20,469 nucleotides of DNA from SZAS-103 sp964449135 (GCA_964449135.1 CAYUXZ010000047.1:1-20469); one strand, 5' to 3'; positions 9,307-17,084 are shown, counted from the stretch's first letter. The notes: generated from the letters alone by a model not told the origin. Program-made: numbers and translations.

Positions 9307-10461
9307 ATGTCCGCCGCCGTACCCGTCCACGCCCTGCAAACCCGCGTGCCGGCGGCCGATCCGCTGACCGCCCTGGCCGATCGCTGCGTGCAATGCGGGC
9401 TGTGCCTGCCGCACTGCCCGACCTACCGGCTGGATCGCAGCGAGGCCGAATCTCCGCGCGGCCGGATCGCCCTGGCCCGCGCCTGGGCCGAGGGCATCCT
9501 CGAACCCGATCCGGCCGGCGATGCGCATCTGGACCACTGTCTGGGCTGCCGGCGCTGCGAGACGGTCTGCCCGGCGTTCGTGCGCTACGGCGAGCTACTG
9601 GTCGAAACCCGGCGGCGCCAGCGCGAACGGCGCGGCGCTCAATGGCGGCAACGCGCCATCGAATGGCTGGCCGCGCGGCCGGTGATGCTGAGTCGTTTGC
9701 TGGGCGTCTACCGCGCGCTGTATCCGCTGCTGCCCAAATCCCTGCCGAGACCGCCGCGACAGGAAGCTCTGCCGGTCGATGCGAACGCGACCGGCAAACC
9801 CTCTGTCGCGATCTTCCGCGGCTGTGTCGCGCACCGTTATGAAGTAACCACGCACAACGCGCTCGCGCGCCTTTGCGACGCGGCAGGTTTCGCGGCCACG
9901 ATGCCCGAGGCGCAGACCTGCTGCGGCACCCTGCACGCACACGCGGGCAATACCGTAACCACAGGTGAGCTCGCCCGACGCAATCGTGATGCGTTTGCGG
10001 CTGGCGTGCCCGTGCTGACCACCGCGACTGGTTGCCACGAAGCGGTCGTCGACGCGCTTGGCGAGCGTGCGCCGGTGCGCGATGCCTGCGCATTCCTGCT
10101 CGATCACGCCGAGGCCCTGCGATTCCGCCCTGCGCAGACGCGCGTCGCGCTGCAGGTTCCCTGCACCCAGCGCGCCGTCGTGAAAAGCGATCGCGCACTG
10201 CGCGCACTGCTGTCACGCATTCCGCAACTGGATCTGGTCGAACTGCCCGATACCGGCTGCTGTGGCGCGGCGGGGATGCACATGCTCGAAGAATCCGCGC
10301 GCGCCCGGGCGCTGCGCGCGCCGCTGCTGGATGCGTTCGCCGCCAGTGGCGCGAGCGTGCTGCTGAGTGCGAACATCGGCTGCCGGCTGCACCTGTCGAA
10401 CGGTACCTCCGTCGAAGCAAGGCACCCTCTGGAATTCCTGGCCGAACACCTCGTCGCATGA
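9307..10461 (+). CDS. GlcF-like (Fe-S)-binding electron-transfer protein
   Basis: This 384-aa protein resembles GlcF, the iron-sulfur subunit of glycolate oxidase, which passes electrons from a flavoprotein dehydrogenase toward quinone. Two complete [4Fe-4S] ferredoxin motifs are present: C27-C30-C33-C37-P and C78-C81-C84-C88-P. Two CCG-type modules follow, one around G172-C173 with C205-C206-G, the other around C286 with C318-C319-G and SANIGCRLHL (C359), close to the TANIGCQTHL of E. coli GlcF. The ATG at 9307 is preferred because an upstream ATG (9259) gives an unrelated basic extension. Its stop overlaps the coq7 start (ATGA). No GlcD/GlcE-type flavoprotein subunit is in the window, so the electron donor is unknown. 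The family assignment is firm; a glycolate role is only possible. Confidence 0.85.
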   Translation: MSAAVPVHALQTRVPAADPLTALADRCVQCGLCLPHCPTYRLDRSEAESPRGRIALARAWAEGILEPDPAGDAHLDHCLGCRRCETVCPAFVRYGELLVETRRRQRERRGAQWRQRAIEWLAARPVMLSRLLGVYRALYPLLPKSLPRPPRQEALPVDANATGKPSVAIFRGCVAHRYEVTTHNALARLCDAAGFAATMPEAQTCCGTLHAHAGNTVTTGELARRNRDAFAAGVPVLTTATGCHEAVVDALGERAPVRDACAFLLDHAEALRFRPAQTRVALQVPCTQRAVVKSDRALRALLSRIPQLDLVELPDTGCCGAAGMHMLEESARARALRAPLLDAFAASGASVLLSANIGCRLHLSNGTSVEARHPLEFLAEHLVA

Positions 10462-11105
10462 ACCCCACGCGCCATTACAGCCGCATCGACCGCCTGCTGA
10501 TCGAAGTCGAGCACGCGTTGTCGAGTGCGTTCGTCGCGCAGCCGGCCGCGCGCACCGGAAATCCCGCCGCGGACCTGCCCGAGCCCGGGCTCGATGCGGC
10601 CGCGCGCGCGCACGCGGCCGGACTGATGCGCGTGAACCACGTCGGCGAAGTCTGCGCGCAGGCGCTGTATTACGGCCAGGCCGCGGTCGCGCGCGATCCG
10701 CTCACCCGCGCGCAACTGCTCGCGGCTGCCGCCGAGGAAACCGACCACCTGGCCTGGTGCGGCGAACGACTGAAGCAGCTCGACAGCCGGCCCAGCCTGC
10801 TCAATCCGCTCTGGTATGCGGGCAGTTACGCGATCGGCGTTGCGGCGGGGCTGCGCGGCGACGGCTGGAACCTCGGTTTCGTCGCCGAAACCGAACGCCA
10901 GGTCGAGACGCACCTGGACGAACACCTGCAGACGCTTCCGGAAGCCGATGCGCGCAGCCGCGCGATCGTCGAGGTGATGAAAGCCGACGAGGCGCGCCAC
11001 GCGCAGCGCGCGGAGGATGCCGGCGCGCGCGTACTGCCGCCGCCGGTGAAGCAGGCGATGCGCTTCATGAGTTCGGTGATGAAAGCGGTCGCGTATCGAA
11101 TCTAG
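10458..11105 (+). CDS. coq7: Ubiquinone biosynthesis hydroxylase Coq7 (di-iron)
   Basis: This enzyme hydroxylates the demethoxyubiquinone-type intermediate (2-polyprenyl-3-methyl-6-methoxy-1,4-benzoquinol) in the penultimate step of ubiquinone synthesis, at the inner membrane. The 215-aa protein has the di-iron carboxylate ligands in two repeats: E64 (VNHVGEVCAQALYYGQ), E94-x-x-H97 (EETDHLAW), E146 (ETERQVETHLDEHL) and E178-x-x-H181 (KADEARH). Hydrophobic helices (AGSYAIGVAAGL) fit an interfacial protein. The ATG overlaps the stop of the Fe-S protein gene by 4 bases, which indicates coupling. The gene ends in a terminator 14 bases downstream. Many gammaproteobacteria use the flavoprotein UbiF instead, while Coq7 is usual in xanthomonads and pseudomonads. 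Confidence 0.95.
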   Translation: MNPTRHYSRIDRLLIEVEHALSSAFVAQPAARTGNPAADLPEPGLDAAARAHAAGLMRVNHVGEVCAQALYYGQAAVARDPLTRAQLLAAAAEETDHLAWCGERLKQLDSRPSLLNPLWYAGSYAIGVAAGLRGDGWNLGFVAETERQVETHLDEHLQTLPEADARSRAIVEVMKADEARHAQRAEDAGARVLPPPVKQAMRFMSSVMKAVAYRI

Positions 11106-11118
11106 CTTTTTTGGAAGT

Positions 11119-11147
11119 GCGGCCAGGATGGCCGCTTCTTCTCTTTT
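11119..11147 (+). terminator. Intrinsic terminator of the Fe-S protein-coq7 operon
   Basis: A perfect stem GCGGCC/GGCCGC (11119-11124 with 11130-11135) with a 5-base loop is followed by the pyrimidine run TTCTTCTCTTTT. The stem can extend outward with GAAG/CTTC (11114-11117 with 11138-11141). Confidence 0.8.
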
Positions 11148-11166
11148 CCGTCATGGACGACGGATC

Positions 11167-11245
11167 AAGAAAAAGCCGGCGCACGACCCACATGGATGTG
11201 GGGAGTGCCGACAGGCGCATGGAGCGCCTGCGGCACGCCGGCTTT
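11167..11245 (-). terminator. Multibranched terminator downstream of the M13 peptidase gene
   Basis: An outer 10-bp perfect stem AAAGCCGGCG/CGCCGGCTTT (11172-11181 with 11236-11245) encloses two further perfect stem-loops. One is CCCACA/TGTGGG (11187-11192 with 11197-11202). The other is TGCCG/CGGCA (11206-11210 with 11231-11235), which continues as AGGCGC/GCGCCT (11213-11218 with 11224-11229). Both inner loops include ATGGA. On the minus strand the outer stem runs into TTTTTCTT, which fits termination of the peptidase transcript. On the plus strand it is followed by CTCTTTCC and could back up the coq7 terminator. Confidence 0.75.
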
Positions 11246-11267
11246 CTCTTTCCGCTGACAGTTGCAA

Positions 11268-13295
11268 TCACCAGATGAGCACGCGCTTGTCCGGCGCGAC
11301 GTACATCGGGTCGCCAGGCTTGACGTCGAACGCCGCGAAGAACGCCGGCTGGTTCGCGAGCGTGCCGCGCACGCGATCCACCGGGATCGAATGCGGATCG
11401 GACTTGGTCAGCTCGACCGCGTAGTTGTCGCGGATGTTCTCCCGCCACACCTGCGCGAAGCCGGCGTAGAAGCGCTGGTCGCCGGTCATGCCGTCGATCG
11501 TTGGCGCGGACTTGCCGTGCAGCGAGATCTTGTACGCCTTGTACGCGATCGCCAGGCCCGAGTTGTCGGCGATGTTCTCGCCCAGGGTCAGGTCGCCGTT
11601 GTTGTGGTAGCCCTTGACCGGCTCGAAGGCCGAGTACTCGGCGACCAGCGCCGAGGTCTTCTTCTTGAACGCCTCGTGGTCGGCCTTGGTCCACCAGTCG
11701 TGCAGGTTGCCGGCGCCGTCGTACTGCGAGCCCTGGTCGTCGAAGCCGTGGCTGATCTCGTGGCCGATAACGGCGCCGATCGCGCCGTAGTTGACCGCAT
11801 CGTCGGCCTTGGGATTGAAGAACGGCGGCTGCAGGATCGCGGCCGGGAACACGATCTCGTTCATCTCCGGGTTGTAGTAGGCGTTGACCGTCTGCGGCGT
11901 CATGCCCCATTCGGCGCGATCGATCGGCTGGCCGAGCTTGTTGAGGTTGCGGTTGTACTCGAACTCGCTCGCGCGGAAGACATTGCCGAGCAAGTCGTTG
12001 CGGTCGATGCGCAGCGTCGAGTAGTCGCGCCATTTTTCCGGATAGCCGAGCTTGAGCATGTAGGCGGCGAGCTTGGCCTGCGCCTGCTGCCTGGTCTCCG
12101 CGCTCATCCAGTCCAGCGAATCGATGCTCGTCTTGTACGCGGCCTGCAGGTTGTGCACGAGTTCGGTCACGCGCGCCTTGCTCTCCGGCGGGAAGTACTT
12201 CGCGACGTAGGCCTTGCCGAGCTCCTCGCCCATGCCGCCGGTCACCGCGCGCACGCCGCGCTTCCATCGCGGCAGGTTCTGCGGCGTGCCGCGCAGCGCG
12301 GTGCCGTAGAACGCGAAGTTCTCGTCCACGTACGCCTTGCCCAGGTACGGCGCCGCCGCGCGCAGCGCCTGCCAGCGGAAATACGTCTTCCACTGCCCGA
12401 TCGGCACGACGCGGAACAGCGCGGCCATGCCGTGGAAATAACTCGGCTGGCTGATGATCACGTAATCGACCTTGCCGGCGACCTTCGCTTCGGACAGATA
12501 GGTCTTCCAGTCGAAGCCGGGCGCGACCTCGTCGAGCTTGTCCACCTCGACCTTGTTGTAGGTCTTGATCGGGTCGCGGTTCTCGACCTTGGTCCACTCG
12601 ACCGTCGCGATCGCGGTTTCCAGCGCGAGCACGGTCGCGGCGTCGGCCTTCGCGTTCGCATCGCCGGTCAGCGCGAGCATGCGCTCGATGTGGCCCTGAT
12701 AGGCGTCGCGGATTCCCTTGAGCTTGGCGTCGGAATCCTTGAGGTAGTAGTCGCGGTCGGGCAGGCCCAGCCCGCTCTGGAAGAGATCCACCGCGTAGCG
12801 GGTCGAATCCTTGTTGTCCTGGTGGATCGCGAATCGCATCGGCGCGCCGATGCCGAAGCGGCCCGCGTACGCGATCATCGCCGGCAGGTCGGCGACGGCG
12901 CGCATCGCGTCGATGCGCGCGAATTCGTCCCTGAGCGGGGCGATGCCCGCCTTATCGATCGCCGCCTCGTCCATGAAGCTCGCGTAGAAATCGCCGATCT
13001 TGCGCTGGCCGTCGTCGGCCGGCGACTTCTGCGCGGCCTCGATGATCGCGCGCATCGCGTCCAGCGACTTGTCGTAGAGCATGTCGAAGGAGCCGTAGCT
13101 GGACTTGTCGTTCGGAACCGGATTGGCGGCCAGCCAGTGGCCGTTGATGTAACGGTAGAAATCGTCCTGCGGACGCACGGAGGCGTCCATGTTGGCCTTG
13201 TCCAGGCCGGACACGAGCTCGGCCGCGCCCGCGGTCGTCGTCGCAAAAGCGGCCAGCAGGCTCACGCCGATGGCACGCGCCAATGTTCGGTTCAT
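11268..13295 (-). CDS. M13 (neprilysin/PepO-type) zinc metallopeptidase, exported
   Basis: This zinc endopeptidase of family M13 is predicted to degrade oligopeptides in the periplasm or outside the cell. The 675-aa precursor starts with a signal peptide (MNRTLARAIGVSLLAAF, cleavage near AGA-A, no lipobox). The large N-terminal M13 domain begins DASVRPQDDFYRYINGHWL. The catalytic domain has NAYYNPEMNEIVFPAAILQPPFF, the zinc site HEISH (512-516) and the downstream GENIADNSG, where E573 is the third zinc ligand and D577 the conserved Asp. It closes with FFAAFDVKPGDPMYVAPDKRVLIW. The chain has no cysteine at all, so the disulfides and C-terminal CxxW motif of animal neprilysins are absent. The ATG at 13295 has GAGGG 7 bases upstream; a 32-codon upstream extension is rejected. 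It is flanked by a multibranched terminator and the speD end. Confidence 0.94.
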   Translation of the reverse strand: MNRTLARAIGVSLLAAFATTTAGAAELVSGLDKANMDASVRPQDDFYRYINGHWLAANPVPNDKSSYGSFDMLYDKSLDAMRAIIEAAQKSPADDGQRKIGDFYASFMDEAAIDKAGIAPLRDEFARIDAMRAVADLPAMIAYAGRFGIGAPMRFAIHQDNKDSTRYAVDLFQSGLGLPDRDYYLKDSDAKLKGIRDAYQGHIERMLALTGDANAKADAATVLALETAIATVEWTKVENRDPIKTYNKVEVDKLDEVAPGFDWKTYLSEAKVAGKVDYVIISQPSYFHGMAALFRVVPIGQWKTYFRWQALRAAAPYLGKAYVDENFAFYGTALRGTPQNLPRWKRGVRAVTGGMGEELGKAYVAKYFPPESKARVTELVHNLQAAYKTSIDSLDWMSAETRQQAQAKLAAYMLKLGYPEKWRDYSTLRIDRNDLLGNVFRASEFEYNRNLNKLGQPIDRAEWGMTPQTVNAYYNPEMNEIVFPAAILQPPFFNPKADDAVNYGAIGAVIGHEISHGFDDQGSQYDGAGNLHDWWTKADHEAFKKKTSALVAEYSAFEPVKGYHNNGDLTLGENIADNSGLAIAYKAYKISLHGKSAPTIDGMTGDQRFYAGFAQVWRENIRDNYAVELTKSDPHSIPVDRVRGTLANQPAFFAAFDVKPGDPMYVAPDKRVLIW

Positions 13296-13491
13296 GTTCG
13301 ATCCCTCGTCGGATGCGCCGCGCTGCGCGGCAAGGAGCGGCGCTCGGGCCGCGGCAATCGGTGACGGTAGCAGGACAGCCGCCGATTGCATGGGCCGAAA
13401 GGCCTAGAAGGGGTGGCTGGGGACTGGACCGGGGCTGGTGAAATCACGAACCCGCGGGTTGTTGCCAGCCGCCAGCTACCCGCCCCTGCCT

Positions 13492-14313
13492 TCAATCGAC
13501 CAGGTTGCGGCCGTGGAAGAGTTCCTCGATCTCGCGCTTGAGCTGCGCCTCGATCCGCACGCGATCCTTGAACGAGAGGTTCTGCGCCTTTTCCTCGAAC
13601 AGATAGGTGTCCAGGTCGAACTCCTTCACGTGCATCTTGGTGTGGAAGAGGTTCTCCTGGTACACGTTGACGTCGATCATCTCGTAGCGCGAGCGATGCG
13701 ATTTCGACAGGAAGTCCTGGATCGAGTTGATCTTGTGGTCTATGTAGTGCTTCTTGCCCTTCACGTCGCGGGTGAATCCGCGCACGCGATAGTCGGTGAC
13801 CACGATGTCCGATTCGAACTGCTCGATCAGGTAGTTCAGGGCCTTCAGCGGCGAGATCACGCCGCAGGTCGCCACGTCGATGTCGGCGCGGAAGGTCGCG
13901 ATGCCGTTGTGCGGATGGGTTTCCGGGTAGGTATGGACGGTGATGTGGCTCTTGTCCATGTGCGCGACGACGCTGGCCTCGCCGGTGTAATCGCGCATCG
14001 CGTCGGACAGCATCTCGCGGCCGACATCCTTGCGGTCGATCACCGGCTCCTCGGAAATCAGGATCGTCACCGAGGCGCCCTGCGGGTCGTAGTCCTGGCG
14101 CGCGACGTTCAGGATGTTCGCGCCGATGATGTCGGCCACGTCGGTGAGGATCTGGGTGAGGCGGTCGGCGTTGTAGGCCTCGTCAATGTACTCGATGTAG
14201 CGGGAGCGCTGCTCGTCGCTGATCGCGTAGCACATGTCGTAGATGTTGAACGACAAGGACTTGGTGAGGTTGTTGAAGCCCTGGAGCTTCAGGCGCGGCA
14301 GTGGCTTGACCAC
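13492..14313 (-). CDS. speD: S-adenosylmethionine decarboxylase proenzyme
   Basis: This enzyme decarboxylates S-adenosylmethionine to supply aminopropyl groups for spermidine synthesis. It belongs to the E. coli-type SpeD group: LQGFNNLTKSLSFNIYDMCYA, IIGANILNVARQDYDPQGASVTIL, TFRADIDVATCGVISPLKALNYLI and VNVYQENLFHTKM are all present. Self-processing between K121 and S122 in MDKSHITVHTYPE would create the pyruvoyl group. The start is GTG at 14313, chosen because GGAGA lies 7 bases upstream and it gives 273 aa, close to the E. coli 264; no ATG fits. It diverges from clp across 129 bases. The 196 bases after its stop, up to the peptidase gene, hold only a 12-bp palindrome (AACCCGCGGGTT, 13448-13459) and a small GGCC-GAAA-GGCC-type hairpin near 13392-13403. 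Confidence 0.96.
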   Translation of the reverse strand: MVKPLPRLKLQGFNNLTKSLSFNIYDMCYAISDEQRSRYIEYIDEAYNADRLTQILTDVADIIGANILNVARQDYDPQGASVTILISEEPVIDRKDVGREMLSDAMRDYTGEASVVAHMDKSHITVHTYPETHPHNGIATFRADIDVATCGVISPLKALNYLIEQFESDIVVTDYRVRGFTRDVKGKKHYIDHKINSIQDFLSKSHRSRYEMIDVNVYQENLFHTKMHVKEFDLDTYLFEEKAQNLSFKDRVRIEAQLKREIEELFHGRNLVD

Positions 14314-14350
14314 GGCGGTTCTCCGGCGGCGCGGGACATTTCGGGCCGCG

Positions 14351-14415
14351 ATTATCGGCCAAAGCGGCCGGGATGCAAGCGCCGCGTTGCCGAGCGGCCC
14401 GACACGTCCTAAGCT
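14351..14415. promoter_or_regulatory. Divergent promoters of speD and clp
   Basis: For clp (+), TTGCCG (14387-14392) and TAAGCT (14410-14415) are 17 bases apart. For speD (-), TTGCAT (14373-14378) and GATAAT (14351-14356) are 16 bases apart on the minus strand. The -35 regions lie back to back, so the two genes may be co-regulated. No clear TGTGA-type CRP half-site pair is visible. The calls rest on hexamer matches and spacing only. Confidence 0.4.
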
Positions 14416-14442
14416 GCGCCGGTACACGGGCGGGGACCCACC

Positions 14443-15144
14443 ATGGCCAAAGTCTCGACATTGCTGCCGCACGCGCTGTTGCACCCGCTGGTCTCGCCCG
14501 AGCTCGCGCCCGACGCGGCGACGATGGAGCGTTTCCTGGGCTATTGCCATCGCCGGCGCTATCCCAACCGCAACGACGTATTCCGCCCGGGCGATCCGGC
14601 CGATACGCTGCATTACGTGATCAGTGGCACGCTGTCCATCATCAGCGAGGAATCCGACGGCCGCGAGCTGGTGCTGAACTACCTCAATGCCGGCGATTTC
14701 ATCGGCGAGCTGGGCCTGTTCGTGAAGACCGAGCGCCGCGAAGTCGTGCTGCGCACGCGTAGCCCGGTCGAGCTGGCCGAGATCAGCTACGAGCGCCTGC
14801 TCGGCCTGTTCGGCGGGCCGCTGGCGGCCGAATGCCCGCGGCTGCTCTACGCGATCGCCTCGCAGCTCGCCAAGCGCCTGCTCGACACCAGCCGCAAGGC
14901 CAGCCGCCTGGCGTTCATGGACGTCAGCGGGCGCATCCTGCGCACCCTCGGCGACCTGTGCGACGAGCCCGAAGCGCTGAGCCATCCGCAGGGCACGCAA
15001 ATCCGCGTCTCGCGGCAGGAACTGGCGCGCATCGCCGGCTGCTCGCGCGAGATGGCCGGCCGCGTTCTCAAGCAGATGCAACTCGACGGCCTGCTGCAGG
15101 CGCGCGGCAAGACCGTCGTGGTCTTCAAGCACGCTCGGGGATGA
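14443..15144 (+). CDS. clp: CRP-family transcription regulator Clp
   Basis: This is a CRP/FNR-family regulator of the xanthomonad Clp type, a global activator of exoenzyme, polysaccharide and motility genes whose DNA binding is blocked by c-di-GMP in Xanthomonas. The 233-aa protein has the cyclic-nucleotide fold (about 28-130) with HRRRYPNRNDVFRPGDPADTLHYVISG and GDFIGELGLF. E100 in ERREVVLRTR aligns, from memory of Xanthomonas Clp, with Glu99, which is implicated in c-di-GMP binding. The dimer helix LYAIASQLAKRLLDTSRKASRLAF is followed by a winged helix-turn-helix with VSRQELARIAGCSREMAGRVLKQM (189-212). It diverges from speD and overlaps the acetyltransferase gene by 4 bases. The E. coli Crp equivalent is the only realistic alternative name; context favours Clp. 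Confidence 0.93.
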   Translation: MAKVSTLLPHALLHPLVSPELAPDAATMERFLGYCHRRRYPNRNDVFRPGDPADTLHYVISGTLSIISEESDGRELVLNYLNAGDFIGELGLFVKTERREVVLRTRSPVELAEISYERLLGLFGGPLAAECPRLLYAIASQLAKRLLDTSRKASRLAFMDVSGRILRTLGDLCDEPEALSHPQGTQIRVSRQELARIAGCSREMAGRVLKQMQLDGLLQARGKTVVVFKHARG

Positions 15145-15599
15145 CCGAGCCGGCATCGCCGCTGCGGCCGCTGCTGCGCGTCGTCGTCCCCGCGGATGCC
15201 GCCGGCGTCGGCGCCCTGCTGGGCACCCTCGGCTATCCCTGCGAACGCGACGAGGCCGCGGCGCGGATCAAGCTGGTGTCACGCGATCCGCGCCAGCGTG
15301 TGCTCGTCGCCGACCACCACGGCGACATCGCCGGCCTGATCGCGATGAACATGCGCTATTCGTTCGCGCACGGCGTGGACGTCTGCCACATCGCCGCGCT
15401 GGTGGTCGCGCCGACCTACCAGCGCCGCGGCATCGGCCAGCAACTGCTGCTCGAAGCGCAGAAGTGGGCGCGCTCGCTGGGCGCGGCGCGGATCGAGGTC
15501 GCCAGCGCGACCCACCGCGAGGAAGCGCACGAGTTCTACCGACGCTGCGGATATCCGGAGAGCGGACGGCGCTTCGTGCGCCGGCTTGGCGACGCGTAG
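15141..15599 (+). CDS. GNAT family N-acetyltransferase
   Basis: This 152-aa protein has a complete GNAT fold, which transfers an acetyl group from acetyl-CoA to an amine. The acetyl-CoA pyrophosphate loop is Q94-R-R-G-I-G99 inside LVVAPTYQRRGIGQQLL. The C-terminal motif B is HEFYRRCGYPES (130-141), resembling RimI-like and aminoglycoside-type members. The substrate cannot be told from sequence. The ATG overlaps the clp stop (ATGA), so it is co-translated with Clp. Only 4 bases separate its stop from the stop of the convergent HAD gene, leaving no room for a terminator between them. Confidence 0.9.
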   Translation: MTEPASPLRPLLRVVVPADAAGVGALLGTLGYPCERDEAAARIKLVSRDPRQRVLVADHHGDIAGLIAMNMRYSFAHGVDVCHIAALVVAPTYQRRGIGQQLLLEAQKWARSLGAARIEVASATHREEAHEFYRRCGYPESGRRFVRRLGDA

Positions 15600-15603
15600 A
15601 ACG

Positions 15604-16296
15604 TCATCGCCAGTGCACCAGTTCCGGCGTGCGACCCAACGCCACGCTTGCCCGTTCCACGTGCGCCGCGCGCGCGTTGACCAGCACGGGCCGGCGCGCG
15701 CCACGCAGCATCGGCAAGTCCATCAGCGAATCGCTGTAGGCGATGTCCCAGGGCGGCACGACGCCGGCTTCCGCGAGCGCGGGAATCTTGGCCGCTCCGA
15801 TGCAATGCCGCCGGCGCGGATACTGGCGCGAAGCGACGATCTCCACATCGGACAAGCCGTTCTCGACGAGGATGTCGCGGATCGCCGATTCGTGGTTGCC
15901 GCTGACGACCACCACGCGCGCGCCCGAGGCTTGCGCGTCCCGCAGCACCTGCATTCCCGTCGCGATGACGTGCCTGGGATCGCGCGCGATACGCAGTGCG
16001 AATTCGCGCAGTTGCTCCAGATAGATCTGTTGCGGAGTCCCGATCCGCGCGACCCACCCGAAGATGCGCGCGCCGGTCGGCAGGCCGCGCTGCGTGCGCA
16101 TCAGCGGCATCGCGACCGGCCAGGCGAGCAGCGCAAGCGCGTGGCGCCAGGGGCTCGCATGGATGCGTTCGCGCAGGAACTGCCCGAAGGAATCGCCACG
16201 CACGAGCACGCCGTCGAAATCGAACAGGATCGTCTGCCGCGACGGTTGCGCGGACACATCCACGGCATCCGTTTCGATGCGTTCGCGCAGGTTCAC
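15604..16296 (-). CDS. HAD-superfamily (subfamily IB, SerB-like) phosphatase
   Basis: This 230-aa HAD hydrolase has all four motifs: D26-x-D28-G-V (LFDFDGVL), S132 in VVVVSGNHES, K170 in GAAKIPAL, and D189/D193 in YSDSLMDLPML. The cap insertion between motifs I and II and the SDSxxDLP signature place it in the subclass IB group with SerB-like phosphomonoesterases. The substrate is unknown. The start is GTG (16296), whose bases overlap the trpC stop as GTGA, making it the last gene of the trp operon and translationally coupled. It is not a known tryptophan enzyme, so its role may be in clean-up of phosphorylated intermediates, but this is speculation. Confidence 0.88.
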   Translation of the reverse strand: MNLRERIETDAVDVSAQPSRQTILFDFDGVLVRGDSFGQFLRERIHASPWRHALALLAWPVAMPLMRTQRGLPTGARIFGWVARIGTPQQIYLEQLREFALRIARDPRHVIATGMQVLRDAQASGARVVVVSGNHESAIRDILVENGLSDVEIVASRQYPRRRHCIGAAKIPALAEAGVVPPWDIAYSDSLMDLPMLRGARRPVLVNARAAHVERASVALGRTPELVHWR

Positions 16297-17084
16297 GCGC
16301 CGAACAATTCGCGCAGCGCAACGCCCGGATCGGCGGCACGCATGAAGGTTTCACCGACGAGGAAGGCGTTCACGCCGGCTTCGCGCATCGTCGCGACGTC
16401 GGCGCGCGTGGCGATGCCGCTTTCGGTGACGAGGAGGCGGTCGGCGGGCACGCGATCGCGCAGCGCGAGCGTCGTTTCCAGCGACACATCGAAGGTGCGC
16501 AGGTTGCGGTTGTTGACGCCGATCAGGCGCGAAGGAACATCCAGCGCGCGTTCGAGTTCCTCGCCATCGTGCACTTCGACCAGCACATCCAGATCCAGAT
16601 CAGCTGCGAGCAGCGACAGCTCCAGCAGCGCCCCGTCATCGAGCGCGGCCGCGATCAGCAGGATGCAATCGGCGCCGAGTGCACGCGCCTCGTACACCTG
16701 GTACGGATCGATCGTGAAATCCTTGCGCAGCACCGGCAACGCGCATGCCGCTCGCGCCTGCTGCAGGTAGGCGTCCGCGCCCTGGAAGAAATCGACGTCA
16801 GTCAGCACCGACAGGCAGGCCGCGCCGCCGGCTTCGTAGCTGCGCGCGATCGCGGTCGGATCGAAATCGGCGCGGATCACGCCCTTGCTCGGGCTGGCTT
16901 TCTTGACCTCGGCGATCACCGCCGCCTCGCCGCGCGCGATGCGCGCCTCGATCGCATCGGCAAAGCCGCGCGTGGCCGGCGCATCGGCGCAGCGCGCAAC
17001 CAGCGCGTCCAGACTCGTGCGCGCGGCGCGTTCGGCGATTTCCTCGGCCTTGCGCGCGAGGATCTTTTCAAGAATATCTGCCAT
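16293..17084 (-). CDS. trpC: Indole-3-glycerol phosphate synthase
   Basis: This enzyme closes the indole ring, converting CdRP to indole-3-glycerol phosphate in tryptophan synthesis. The 263-aa single-domain TIM barrel (no fused TrpF) has the catalytic residues of the family: E59 and K61 in AEVKKASPSKG, K121 in VLRKDFTIDPYQVYEAR, E170 in LVEVHDGEE, N191 or N192 in GVNNRNL, and E221 in VTESGI. Its ATG shares one base with the stop of the monooxygenase gene (TGATG), and its stop overlaps the HAD gene. The order trpG-trpD-ABM-trpC is read on the minus strand. Confidence 0.97.
   Translation of the reverse strand: MADILEKILARKAEEIAERAARTSLDALVARCADAPATRGFADAIEARIARGEAAVIAEVKKASPSKGVIRADFDPTAIARSYEAGGAACLSVLTDVDFFQGADAYLQQARAACALPVLRKDFTIDPYQVYEARALGADCILLIAAALDDGALLELSLLAADLDLDVLVEVHDGEELERALDVPSRLIGVNNRNLRTFDVSLETTLALRDRVPADRLLVTESGIATRADVATMREAGVNAFLVGETFMRAADPGVALRELFGA

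Noticed and set aside
9203..10468. Minus-strand N-terminal extension of rplM through the Fe-S protein gene
   Set aside because: L13 has its normal length and N-terminus from 9202, with a promoter between; the extension is Arg-rich shadow sequence.
11262..13364. 700-codon plus-strand frame antisense to the M13 peptidase gene
   Set aside because: It is a shadow frame of a GC-rich gene; the minus strand has a signal peptide, zinc motif and ribosome-binding site.
13296..13491. Possible terminator or repeat between speD and the peptidase gene
   Set aside because: Only a short 12-bp palindrome, a small tetraloop hairpin and low-complexity GG/CC tracts are seen, with no T run; not enough for a separate feature.
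14314..15156. Minus-strand extension of speD across clp
   Set aside because: The GTG at 14313 with GGAGA gives the normal SpeD length; the extension is antisense to Clp.
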